Shown here one piece after another: positions 33,191 through 46,000 of a stretch of 64,000 bases of DNA (the first letter of the stretch is position 1; each line of letters opens with the position of its first letter). Below the pieces are notes generated by a model. The model had not been told where the DNA came from, made no database searches, and saw nothing but the letters and a program-made list of their open reading frames with translations. The translations under genes were made by a program, and so were the position numbers. Source of the stretch: Mesostigma viride (taxonomy: Eukaryota; Streptophyta; Mesostigmatophyceae; Mesostigmatales; Mesostigmataceae); NCBI GenBank assembly GCA_009746045.1, contig RPFO01000448.1, positions 2,465,009 through 2,529,008 of the forward strand, read 5' to 3'.

Positions 33191-34030
33191 TTTGAGAACC
33201 CCAGATCAACTTCGCCCTTCTATTATACTAGGCATTGCCAAACTAGAAGCATCTCCATCTCCATTCGCATCACTTCACGTCAAGAGACCTAAACCATTTA
33301 TGCCACCATTGTGAAACGGCGTTTCCTTAGATCAGCCTTCTTCCGATTTCGAAGCAATGAACGACGTCAACTCAAGGTACGAACAAGACGAGAGCAATCG
33401 CATTTGGTGACATATATATATGGCTGTCGACGGATTATCGTCAACCATTATTCTTACCAGCTTCAAAATTGGGCGCCAAGTGTTTTCCCGCCAGGCTGAC
33501 CAGTCCCTTCCGCGCGTGTGTGAACTCGAGTGTGTGGCCCCTTCGACTTGCCGGAAGCAAAACGTCAACTCCCACGTAAACCGCGCCGCGCCGCGCCGTG
33601 CGAAGCTGTACCAGTCGCCGATGCGGATTGGTCCAAACTGCGCACTTGGGACACATGGCTGATGAATGCGCACTTATAACCAAACATTTCCACGTGGCAT
33701 TACCATGTGGTGATGGAAGTAGGAAAGATGACACGGACATGTCCGCGCAAGGCGGTGTGAACGTACTGGCGCATGCCACGAACCTCGAACGCGATGATGG
33801 CTGTCCAGTCACAAAAGCCACGAAAACTCGCGTGCCTGAAAGTCTGGCTTTCCAACCAAGGTCATGGCCACTGCAAAAATCTAAGGGCGTCTCGTGGCAT
33901 TAAACCAAACGTTTGTTAGGTGAAAATGTGCTTGCCGCAGTGCTGAGCATTTTGATGACGAATTAATTGAGTCTGTAAAGTTGGTAATTGCCCCGCTATC
34001 GCTCACGAGAAGTGCAGCAGAAAGCGGCCA
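33191..34030. promoter_or_regulatory. Divergent intergenic region between SAS-6 and TBC1D13-like genes
   Basis: About 840 bp separate the two start codons, which face away from each other. No gene was recognised in between. CATATATATATGG at 33410-33422 is TATA-like, but a core promoter cannot be fixed from sequence alone. It presumably holds both promoters and 5' UTRs. Confidence 0.5.
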
Positions 34031-37000
34031 ATGGGCAGCACTAACCAAGACTGGGTATACCTTTCTCCTACAGAATTCGATGTAAGAAAAATTGCGGATG
34101 CCGATGCTTACGGGCTCATAAAAAGTCAACGCGTAGAGGAAGAGGTATGCTTTGGATTCGGCACGTTTCCTTTCCCGTTGACGCGTACAGACGATGATGG
34201 TCGCCCCTCGGCTGCATTGCCAACTATCTGCTATTGCGTGGAATTGTATCACGCCCTAGTGATCCACCGCTTGCTGTGGTCGTTTTCATTCCATATGCCT
34301 TTTTGCCGGCCCTGCCCCCTAATTTTGCGTCCACAACCTAATCCGCTTGAAATGCATTTCTGTGGCATTCCTCATTCCGAGTGTGCGCACCTGTGTCCCC
34401 ACACATCTCAGCTGCGCAAACCAGTCATCTCGCTGAAGAACCTGCGTAAATTAGCGATGGACGGCCTTCCCGAGAATGGCGGGCTGCGCTCCAAAGCTTG
34501 GAAGGTGAGCCCGCGCCAACCTACGGCATGGACTTGATAAGCTTCTCGTGATGCAGCGATGTATCGTCGATAGGTGTCGCGTGCGCATGAATGGCATATA
34601 TTACATAAATGGCGTCCGTGTGTGACAATTTTGATGGGATACTTGTCAGGGGGCCACTGTTGTCCCCTGGTTGCGCACATCCAATAATTCTGGTTGCATC
34701 AGATACTCTTTTGAAGTGGGCATTCTCTCCCCAAGGGTTTGCCTACTACACGGGAGGCTTTGCGACCTAAGCGGGCGCGACCTAGCTAACACTGGCACTG
34801 AAGATAATCTTAAAGCCATAAGAAAATAACGATGGGGAGAAATTCTGGGCAGTCTTGCCCGGCTCTCTCGCCATGACCGTAAGAGATGCCATCACTTCCA
34901 TGGCAAGAATGGTTGGCCACATGTGTGGCCGGCAGTCTCATTATTGTCCCTTTTGTTCTAAACACTCCTTCCCCAGGCCACTTTTTGCCTAATCAGTCCT
35001 CACCCAAATCCACCATGTTCCTAACAGTTTGTGCTCCATCGCTAGGGGTTTACGCAGAGCAATGACTGAGGACAAGAAAACATAATAACTTTCGACAACA
35101 GCAGTTACTTACGACAAAAGAGCTTGGCGTGCCGACCATCTGTGGGCAATTGTGAGAATGCACTTCCTCAACTTGGTGGCATGACCAACGGAGCTGGTGG
35201 GTACGACCACGAGTCGCCATCAGCGATGGCGTAAAGGAGCATATACGAGGGGTCAAGATGCGGGATAGGTAGGCAGTTGCGGGGGGTCACCCTGCAATTG
35301 CCGTGTGCATTTTTTCCCCATGACACATGTATGGCCATATGTATGATACATGTATGGCCACATGTATTGCCCATGGCACATGTATGGACATATGAATCTT
35401 GCTGGCTTGAGTGAGCAGGTTTTGTGCGTTGCGTTTGGATCACTTTTGGACCCTCGATGGCGCTGCTCTGCTCCTTTCATTTCTCGGAACGCCACCCCTC
35501 ATGTATCTGCCACGCCGTCACTATGACACTATGACACCATGACACCATGACACCATGACACCATGACACCATGACACCATGACACCATGACACCATGACA
35601 CCATGACACCATGACACCATGACACCATGACACCATGACACCATGACACCATGACACCATGACACCATGACACCATGACACCATGGCACCATGACACCAT
35701 GACACCATGACACCACGACGCGATGACACCATGACATCATGTGCTCATCATGATAATGTTTACACCGCTATGGCGCGGGTCACAATGACGGCTATGGTGA
35801 TACTGCGTGGTCACTATGCCACGACCACCAGGTGCTGCTGGGATACCTGCCTCCTGAGACGGCGGCGTGGCCGGCTGAGCTGGCGACCAAGCGCGCGCAG
35901 TACCGGGACTTTTGCAAGGAGCTGTTTGTCAACCCGGTGCGCAGATGCTACAGGATTAGGGTGTGATGGCTTGATGGTTCTGTGATGCTCTATCAACCCG
36001 GTGCATAGGGGCCACACCGTTAGGAGGTTGCTACAGGATTAGGGTGTGATGGCTTGATGCTTCTATGATGCTCTATCAACCCGGTGCATAGGGGCCACAC
36101 CGTTAGGAGGTTGCTACAGGATTAGGGTGTGATGGCTTGATGGTTCTATGATGCTCTATCAACCCGGTGCGTAGGGGCCACACCGTTAGGAGGTTGCTAC
36201 AGGATTAGGGTGTGATGGCTTGATGCTTCTATGATGCTCTATCAACCCGGTGCGCAGGGGCTACAGCAGTAGATGTGCCTACAGCAATCGTTGTTCCATT
36301 GGGCGGCAGCAATAGCGAGCACAGCAGATCGAGAACACCAGATCGAGAACAGCATAGCGAGCACAGCAGATGGAGAACACCAGATCGAGCACAGCAGATC
36401 GAGAACACCAGATTGAGCACAGCAGATCGAGAACACCGTGTGGAGCACAGCAGAGGGGTCGAGGGACGTTGTGAAGTGGCAGCGGCAGGTCTCATATAAT
36501 GGCATGGATGCATTCCCTGTTAGAACGGTGTACACATTTTTGCAATGTCATTAGTAACCATTAACGACATAAAGTAATAATCTAAGCATCGTGACTATCA
36601 CAAATTGGCGTTACCTTATCATCATCATTATCATCATTATCATCGTCATGGCTGTTTTTATACTACCGAATGTTAACGATCGCTTTTAGTATCTCTTACT
36701 TATTACACCTGGCTACTGCGCCCCCCATACGCGCGACTTTCTTGGGTACGCAAATTCAACGTTTTGATCCCTCCGTTTATAATCTTTTTTCATGTTTCAA
36801 CCCCTCCATAAAATTTTCCTTCAGAGAGACTTGATGGGCAACGCCATCAGTCGAGACCCCTTCTCCTCCGACCCCAGGCGCAGCGACGCCATTCCTGGTG
36901 CTGCTCCCTCGGCCAGGCCTGACGCAGGCAACGGCTCAGCCAATGATGATGGCGGATCTGGCGGTGATGGAAGTGGGGCCACACCCTTGGGCTTTACCAT

Positions 37001-40000
37001 CCTGGCCGGAGGGCCATCAGGGGGCGGCAAGCGGTCAAGCGTGGAGCTTGAGGATGGGGACTTGCGGCGGGAGAGTATGGCGATTGGTGACGGCAGTGGT
37101 GGCAACCCGTTGGATGACCACCCGCTGAACGTGGGCGCGACCAGCAAATGGAACAGCTATTTCCGGGTAATGGACCTTTGTTTCTGGCAACTGTAGTTAA
37201 CGGGCATGACTGAGCCGAGCTTGCCATTCCCCCCTGCTGTCACATGATTTTATTTAATTTTTTTCTTCCCCCCACCCACCCACCCCCCTCCCCTGGCTTC
37301 TGAAACGGGATTAATGATTGCGTCGGGTAGTGGTTATTTGGTAATTGCTGCTCGTTTTGATGCTGCTTGCTTGAGACCTTGCGTCGGACAATGTTCAGGG
37401 GACAAGAATGACATGTTGCTGTCCACTTTATATGATCACACATAGTGACGCACATTTGTTATCATCATGACGTTATTAGCATTGTGTACTTTTTACATAG
37501 CACATGTTTGTTAAGTGTATGCCACGATGCCTGTATTGATATTCTTTACAGGATGCAGCTAAGCGTCGCTGTTGGTGATGAGGGGGCCAAAGGCTGGCCC
37601 TCTGATGTGTGAAAGTTTTTGGGATGGCCCAGTTGGATTGTTGCGAAGCAACGCCCCATTCCTCAGAGCTTGCTCCGCGGCCAAGCTCATACCTAGCAAT
37701 ACATGGCAAAACGCTGCTAGCACCTGCCTACCCACCGTCCCTCCCTCCCTCCCTCCCTCCCTCCCTCCCTCCCTCCCTCCCTCCCTCCCTCCCTCCCTCC
37801 CTCCCTCCCTCCTCCCTCCCTCCCTCCCTCCTCCCTCCCTCCCTCCCTCCCTCCTCCCTCCCTCCCTCCTCCCTCCCTCCCTCCTCCCTCCCTCCTCCCT
37901 CCCTCCCTCCCTCCCTCCCTCCCTCCTCCCTCCCTCCTCCCTCCCTCCCTCCCTCCCTCCCTCCTCCCTCCCTCCCTCCCTCCTCCCTCCCTCCCTCCCT
38001 CCCTCCCTCCCTCCCTCCCTCCCTCCCTCCTCCCTCCTCCCTCCCTCCCTCCCTCCTCCCTCCCTCCCTCCCTCCCTCCCTCCTCCCTCCCTCCCTCCCT
38101 CCTCCCTCCCTCCTCCTCCCTCCTCCCTCCCTCCCTCCCTCCTCCCTCCCTCCCTCCCTCCCTCCCTCCCTCCCTCCCTCCCTCCTCCCTCCCTCCCTCC
38201 CTCCCTCCCTCCCTCCTCCCTCCCTCCTCCCTCCCTCCCTCCCTCCTCCCTCCTCCTCCCTCCTCCCTCCCTCCCTCCTCCCTCCCTCCTCTCCCCTCCT
38301 CCCTCCCTCCCTCCCTCCCTCCTCCCTCCCTCCCTCCCTCCCTCCCTCCCTCCCTCCCTCCCTCCCTCCCTCCTCCTCCCTCCCTCCTCCCTCCTCCCTC
38401 CTCCTCTCCTCCTCCCTCCCTCCCTCCCTCCCTCCCTCCCTCCCTCCCTCCCTCCCTCCCTCCTCCCTCCCTCCTCCCTCCCTCCCTCCCTCCCTCCTCC
38501 CTCCCTCCCTCCCTCCTCCCTCCCTCCCTCCCTCCCTCCCTCCCTCCTCCCTCCCTCCCTCCCTCCTCCCTCCTCCTCCTCCCTCCCTCCCTCCCTCTCC
38601 CTCCCTCCTCCCTCCCTCCCTCCTCCTCCCTCCCTCCCTCCTCCCTCCCTCCCTCCCTCCCTCCCTCCCTCCTCCTCCTCCCTCCCTCCCTCCCTCCTCC
38701 CTCCTCCTCCCTCCCTCCCTCCCTCCCTCCCTCCCTCCCTCCCTCCCTCCCTCCTCCCTCCCTCCCTCCCTCCTCCCTCCCTCCCTCCTCCCTCCCTCCT
38801 CCCTCCCTCCTCCCTCCCTCCCTCCCTCCCTCCCCCCTCCCTCTCTTACTGTGCTCACCGTTCCTTATCAAGTGCGACCATGTATCCTCATGGGTTGCTG
38901 CTCGAATGTCCAAAGAAGGAAATCTAGCCCTGGCATGGTTCCACTAGCGTGGTCTTTATTCTTTTAGTTTCCCTATTGTCAGTAATTATATTGGCAAACT
39001 CTAATCTGTGGGTTGCTTCGTTTCCTCTGTACGGAGAACAACTACTTATAAGAACAGTGGCCTCTCTTGATGGTGGATGGCTTTACTGGCATTCCTCTGG
39101 CGTTCCTCTGCTGGCATATTCACTGAGATTTCGCCGGCATTCTCGCTTTCGTTTATTCGGCGTTACTTTGGCATCCTTCTGGCGTTTACACGGGCATTTC
39201 TCGGGCGTTTGTTTGGCTCAGGACAATGAGGAGTTGGAGCAAATTGACCGCGACGTCAAGCGCACGCACCCAGACATGCACTTCTTCAACCAAGGGGATG
39301 AGTGTGCGCACGAGAACCAGGTGGGGGCAGTAGGAGAGGAGAGGGTGGGCGTGTGCACGAAACAAGAGGGTGTTGCGTGCGGATGAGGCCCCTCACCCCA
39401 TTTTCCGCTATCTTCAGCAACCCCTCCCCCCGCCACCCCCCCAACTCTTTGCCTGCTGATGCCTGTCGGGCTTCCAACCACCCACCCATCCAACCGCCCC
39501 CTAACCCCCTGCATGCATGAGGGTCGCGCAACGCGATGCTTCCCCCGCCCGTGCCCGTTCTAATGCTTTCTCGCCCACCCACCCTGCCATACGTCGCCAA
39601 CCCTCTGTCTCTGCGGGCACCTTCACCCCTTGCCCTTCACGCGCAGGAGGCCCTACTGCTTTCTTATTCTCTTTCTGCTGCTGTTTTTTTCCTCCCCGCG
39701 CACCTTACCGAACCCGCCCGCGCACAGGATACTTCAAGCATTCACGCATTTCTAATTGCACTCTCTTTCTGCTGGTATCTGTCTCCCCCCTCACACACCG
39801 CCCCCCCACCCCACCCACACACACCTTCTCCCCTCACCCCACAAGCAGGAGGCGCTCAAGCGCGCACTCTTTGTGTTTGCCAAGCTGAACCCTGGCATCC
39901 GCTACGTGCAGGGCATGAATGAGGTGCTGGCGCCGCTCTTCTACGTGTTCAAGAATGACCCCGACAAGGACTTTTCAGTGAGTGGCAATAATGGAATTTG

Positions 40001-42964
40001 TAAGGTTTGGGTGGTGTACTAATGGGGGATAAAAAGGTTTTTGTCTTACCTTCCTTCTTACCTTCAACTGAGGCATGGGATGGTTGTTTGAAGATCACGA
40101 AGAGGAGTTTGTGGTGAGGGAGGAGATGGGAGGTGGGTGGTGTATTAGCAGTTGGGTGGTGGATTAGAGGGAAGGCAGGTTCCGATAACTTTCCGGTGAG
40201 GGAGGAAATGGGATGGAACGGTTGGGTGGTATATGAGGGGTTGGGCTGTTAATGCGAGTGGAATGAGGTAGTGTTTCTTACTAGTTTGGCCTTTGTTCAT
40301 CTGTGCAAATGGGTCCCTATGTGTTTTGATCGGTGTGTTCCACTTGCCAGGACAAAATAGATAGAGCCCACATGCTTTTGCATGCGCTGTTTCATCCGTG
40401 CATGCGTGTATGCGTGGATGGGTGCGCCTGCCTGCATTGCTGTGCATCGTGTGCGTGCGCTCGTGCGTGCGTGGATGTGTGCCGTGTGCCAGGACAATGC
40501 GGAGCCGGACGCCTTTTTCTGTTTCGTGCAGCTGCTGGGAGAGTTCCGGGACCATTTTTGCAAGCAGCTGGACAACAGCGAGGTGGGCATCCACTCCACC
40601 ATGGCGAGGCTCATGGAGATGCTGCGGCAGCAAGATCCCCAGCTGCACCACCACCTGACGAACGTAGCCAAGGTAAGCAGAGCTGCACCACTACCTGAGG
40701 AGCGCAGCCAAGGTAAGCAGGCGGCATTGATTAATGCGGCATTGATATATTTGAGTGATTAAACTTATTACAGCAGCCAAGGTTTTGGCAGCAATGATAA
40801 TGGTCGTAAGGGTGAGGGGACACCACGACCTGATGAACGTGGCCAATGTAAAAGGCAACAATAAGAAGAACTGATAGAAATAAGAACTAAAAAGATGAAG
40901 TAAAAATGGCCCACGTGGGGGGTACACTGACAAAATGATGAGGTTGATGGGTGCCACTCCCCGATGAATGTGGAAACACACACGTTGGAAGGCAACATTA
41001 ATGATAAATAGTGTTACGTCCCCAGATTTACACTCTCCCCAGATTTAACCTGAGCGACGTAGCGAAAGATCAACTGTGTCAGTATTAGGACAAATCAAGG
41101 TGGCCTAATGCAGTTGCGCTTCACGACTGGGGTCGTGAGATATCTGGCACCGCGACTTGATGCCAAGCTAATTAATACACACTTATAATGGCTAGCAAGA
41201 CCATTTACAAATGGATAGTTGCCCCAGGTTCAATGTGTAGGCTTAACCGCACTTAACATTCATCAAACCAAGAGGACGAGACCTTCGTCCTCGGACCAAT
41301 TTCAGTCACCTAGGTGCGCTACCGACGGCGGAACTGGTAAGCAGGCGTGGTGCAACGGGCACCGACCTTCCAGAACCTACCAAAGCACCACTCACAAGAT
41401 TCTGTTTGGCATCTAGGGCCGACCCGGCCCTGAGAAGATCTTGTACCGCAACCTAGGCCCAAAATAACTAGTCCGAATCACACAAACTATCTCAATTTCA
41501 TACCAAAGTCCCGAACTACGGACAAATCCCCAAATAAGTCCCGAAATGAGTCCTAAAGTCCCACGGACTATGGAAGCAAGCCAAAAGCACAATTAATTTC
41601 ATTGTTGCGCCCGTTCGACAAAGGGTCGGGCCGCAACAAAAAGCTCATGAATAACGATCAAATAAACTAATGATTAAAATAATAATTCGCATTATAGCAG
41701 CCAAGGCGGCTGACAACTGTGGTAAGGGTGAGGGGCACCACCAACTGATGAGTGCGTGACTAAGGGGATGGCCGCATTAATAATCATATACTACTAAGTG
41801 GCCAAGATCCGATTCATGGTGGTTGTCACGAAAATGATGGCGTTTTTCGCGAGTTCTGTGGTGGTTGTCGCAAGAATCCTGAACTAACCTGCATTGATCA
41901 ACTCAATGAACATTGAGATTGCTTGGGTCAACCTGATAGGCCTGCGTTGATGTGCTTGAAACCATTATGGGACACTCTTGAAGTGTACTAGCTATAGCTA
42001 CCTTCACAGATTTGCTGCGCTGCACACCAACGGTCCTACAAGTGCGGCTTTGGGGGGCCGCAGTTGTGAGGCCTTTATGAGCTGGTGCACAAATTCGGCT
42101 TGCCATGGATTTGAGGTTAGCTTTGACAGCTAAGGCGCCTCGCTGTGCCATGCGATGATGGCCAGGCACTTTGGACTTTGGGCTAAAAGAGTCTTGTTTG
42201 GCTTGTACTTGTCAGGTGTATGACTACAGCTGATGAGCAAGGTTAGAAAGGTTTTTTTGGTAGGGGCTGCAAGTTCCACAAGGGAAATGTTTGTTCTGAA
42301 CGTGGTCGGTTTTGTGGCAGGTGTGTGGTAAGTTGGTTTCACAGGTTACGTTTAAGATAAGGATCTAAGGATCAAAGGATTTCGGGATTTTGGACAGCAT
42401 TGCTCAGTTAACGCTGGCCGCTTTTATAATTGCCAGAAGTCTGGGTGAATAGATATCTGGTAATAACCTCGAACGCACATCATTTTATTATATTCCTAAA
42501 CATGTCGTCTCCTTTTTTGCTGATACGCGGACCTTTTCATTTTGAGTTCACCATCTTGAACGATTGGCAGAAGACATGGCATCCACTGCTATGCTTATGC
42601 TACCGTCGGTGACTCCTTGTGCTATTGAGGTGGCTCCTCAAACAGGGGCATATCTTGGGTGATCAAGGGAAATCCACGGAATCGATTTCGGCCTTTTTCT
42701 GATTTTATCCCTGCTCCGTTCGCCCTACTGTCTCCCACCCCTTCGTGGCCCTGCCTTGATGCCTCCCCCCCCACCTTCCACCCACCCCCCTCATTTATTT
42801 GCCGCCACCACCACCACCACCACCACCACCACCACCACCACCACCACCACCACCACCACCACCACCACCACCACCACCACCACCACCACCACCACCACCA
42901 CCACCACCACCACCACCACCACCACCACCACCACCACCACCACCACCACCACCACCACCACCAC

Positions 42965-43024
<60 letters not shown>

Positions 43025-46000
43025 TGCCACCGCCACCACCACCACCACAACCACAACCACAACCACAACCACAACCACAACCACAACCACAACCACAACA
43101 ACAATGACAACGACGACAGGTCAACCCCCAGTTCTACGCGTTTCGATGGCTCACGCTGCTGCTGACGCAGGAGTTCTCGTTCCCGGACTTGCTGCGGCTG
43201 TGGGACTCGTTGCTGAGCGACAGCGTGGGCATCATGGTGCGTGGGTTCAATTTGTGTTTTGTGTTGTGTTGTGTTGTGTTGTGGGTGGGTGGGTGGGTGG
43301 GTGGGTGGGTGGGTGGGTGGGTGGGTGGGTGGGTGGGTGGGTGGGTGGGTGGGTGGGTGGGTGGGTGGGTGGGTGGGTGGGTGGGTGGGTGGGTGGGTGC
43401 GTGGGTGGGTGGGTGGGTGGGTGGGTGGGTGGGTGGGTGGGTGGGTGGGTGGGTGGGTGGGTGGGTGGGTGGGTGGGTGGGTGGGTGGGTGGGTGGGTGG
43501 GTGGGTGGGTGGGTGGGTGGGTGGGTGGGTGGGTGGGTGGGTGGGTGGGTGGGTGGGTGGGTGGGTGGGTGGGTGGGTGGGTGGGTGGGTGGGTGGGTGG
43601 GTGGGTGGGTGGGTGGGTGGGTGGGTGGGTGGGTGGGTGGGTGGGTGGGTGGGTGGGTGGGTGGGTGGGTGGGTGGGTGGGTGGGTGGGTGGGTGGGTGG
43701 GTGGGTGGGTGGGTGGGTGGGTGGGTGGGTGGGTGGGTGGGTGGGTGGGTGGGTGGGTGGGTGGGTGGGTGCAACGGGTGGGTGCAAGGGGTGGGGTATT
43801 AGGGTGCATGCGTGTGTGCGTGCTTGGACGGCGCGTCTTACGTGCTTTGGAGGGGACAGGAGGGGGGAGAGGGAAGGCATGATGATAAATTGCGTGCACG
43901 TGAAATAAATTAATAATTGATCAACTTGCTGTGTGTGTGCAGGTCCATGTGTGCGAATCTGATGTGCAGGCGTGGTGTGGATTGTAGTCTTTGTACATGC
44001 TTGCTGTGTGTATGTGTTTGTGTGTTTGCAGGCGGGCTTATATGTGTGGGTGAAGGGGTGGGTTGCATGAACACTGTGAGCGCTTGTGTGTGTGTGTGTG
44101 CTTGGGGTGTGTGCGCATGTGTGTGGGCGCGCGTGCGCGCGTGGAATGGCTGTGGGAATGCAAGATGGAACACAAAGTACAAAAAGGAGTCAAATTAGCA
44201 ACGAATGATATTTATCATCAGGGGGGCCTTTCTTATGTCAGAGGCTGGCAGTGAGCTGTGGTGATAACTCACACACCATACACAGACTGCTTCTACACTA
44301 ATGTAGTACTACTGTAGTCTATACTACTGTAGTCTATACTACTGTAGTCTATACTACTGTAGTCTATACTACTGTAGTCTATACTACTGTAGTCTATACT
44401 ACTGTAGTTGTAGTATAGGGCGTGCACTTCTTTCATGATGATAAATATATAGTAGTATATGGTCCTTAAGTGCCCCACGATGATCCTTCAGTGATTCTTA
44501 AATTATATACAGATTGTGATACGATGAACGCTGCGTGCCCTGCATTGGTGGGTCCTCGTTGCTGGCTCTGTGGTCCCCCCGTCAGAGGGTGGAGAGAGCG
44601 CATTAATGAATGAATGACCTAATTAATTAATTAATTCATTAATTAATCAATTAACACGTAACTACAGAGGGGGGATGTTTGATACCAGCCAGTGAGAAGG
44701 GCTTTCCATGACAACCAGCGTGCTCCGCGACTCGCCGACGGGAGCGCGAGACTGATTCATTAATGACGACCTGTCCATGCTATCATGATCCATTTGCTCG
44801 GGCCTCTCGGGCCATGCCTGTCCCCATGTCCACCACGGGTTGAACAGTCTCGGCCCTTTTGATGGAAAGCTCTTTCGTTGCTCGTAGCAGCGCCGCGATC
44901 ATATCACCATTTTTCTCGTTCCTGTTCTATCACTGCATCTGTACCATCTACCTGTAGCACGTAATCGCGATTCCCTCATTCCATGCTGCCTCCTTTTGTT
45001 TTTTTACTCGCGGTTGTCCCTGTGTGGCATATCTGTATGCTGCCACGGCCACAAGATGTGCCCACACTTGGCTCTGTAAATCAATCAATCAATCATTCAT
45101 GGAACTGATCTACGGCTTGGGATCTACGGTTCGGTCGTATTGGTCTCTCCTGTTGTGGATGGGGAATCTTTGCCATGCACGGGGGTTGGGACATGGCATG
45201 ACCTTGCCACTGCCGTGAGCTGGGTTGGGCTTGGGCGTGTGGTGGATGTGGGTCATTTGAATATCAAATAGAAGATTCAACTTGGGACATGCCATGTGGT
45301 TTCGGTGGGTTGGGATGTGGGACCTTGCGTTATGACCTCGTCCCCAAGCACAGCCGATGCTGCTCAACACGTGCTGCAGCATGCTGCTGTATGTGCGGGA
45401 GACGCTTCTTGTGGGTGACTTTGTCGACAACCTCAAGGTGCGCTGTATGTAATTAAATGTTGGATTCCTTACGATCAAACACCTCAAGGTGCGCTGTTGA
45501 GAGCTATATAGAGGGTTGCTTACGCTCGAGGACCTCCATGTGCAGTATTGTGCACTATCTATAGCTATATACTACTAAAGAAATAGTTACGTTTGACGCC
45601 CTCAAGGTGCACTATCTATAGCTATATACTACTTCAGAAATAGTTACGTTTGATGACCTCAAGGTGCGCTGTGTATTGCTACTACTATTCATAGAGTTAC
45701 TTACGCTTCACAACCTCAAGGTGCACTGCACATCAATTAGCATTTCAAATGGCAGATATGGCAACTGTATATGGTAGAGGTATGGCCCGCCTGCAATGGT
45801 CATTGTCTTGGTCAGGGGCTCTTACATTTATTGTTTTATCTTTCATTTGGGAACTCTGCCCCTCTGGTAGCATAAAGAACTAACTGAACTATAGCCGTTG
45901 GTTCACCACGGAAAGACAGAAGGCACATGTTAGCACATGTTGGGCCTTTGTACTTGGTGGCCTCTCTCCCAAACTTCCAGCCGAATGATGGTTCCTAGTT

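Noticed and set aside
33332-33903. Overlapping 80-126-codon frames between SAS-6 and the TBC gene
   Set aside because: No domain, mutually overlapping on both strands, and located in the divergent promoter interval.
35477-35740. VMVSWCHG repeat protein (minus)
   Set aside because: Translation of the 8-bp ACCATGAC satellite in a TBC intron.
37572-38967. 450-codon Pro/Ser/Leu-rich open frames and the matching Gly/Arg/Glu frames on the other strand
   Set aside because: They exist only because the tract contains just C and T and so cannot form stop codons.
42622-43908. Long poly-His/Pro/Thr, Gly-Trp-Val and Pro-Thr-His open frames
   Set aside because: Translations of the CCA and GTGG microsatellites that flank TBC exon 8; they cross splice sites supported by homology.
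44561-44660. TTAATTAATT run as a replication origin or matrix attachment site
   Set aside because: Matches the tails of the LINE family found elsewhere in the window, which explains it more simply.
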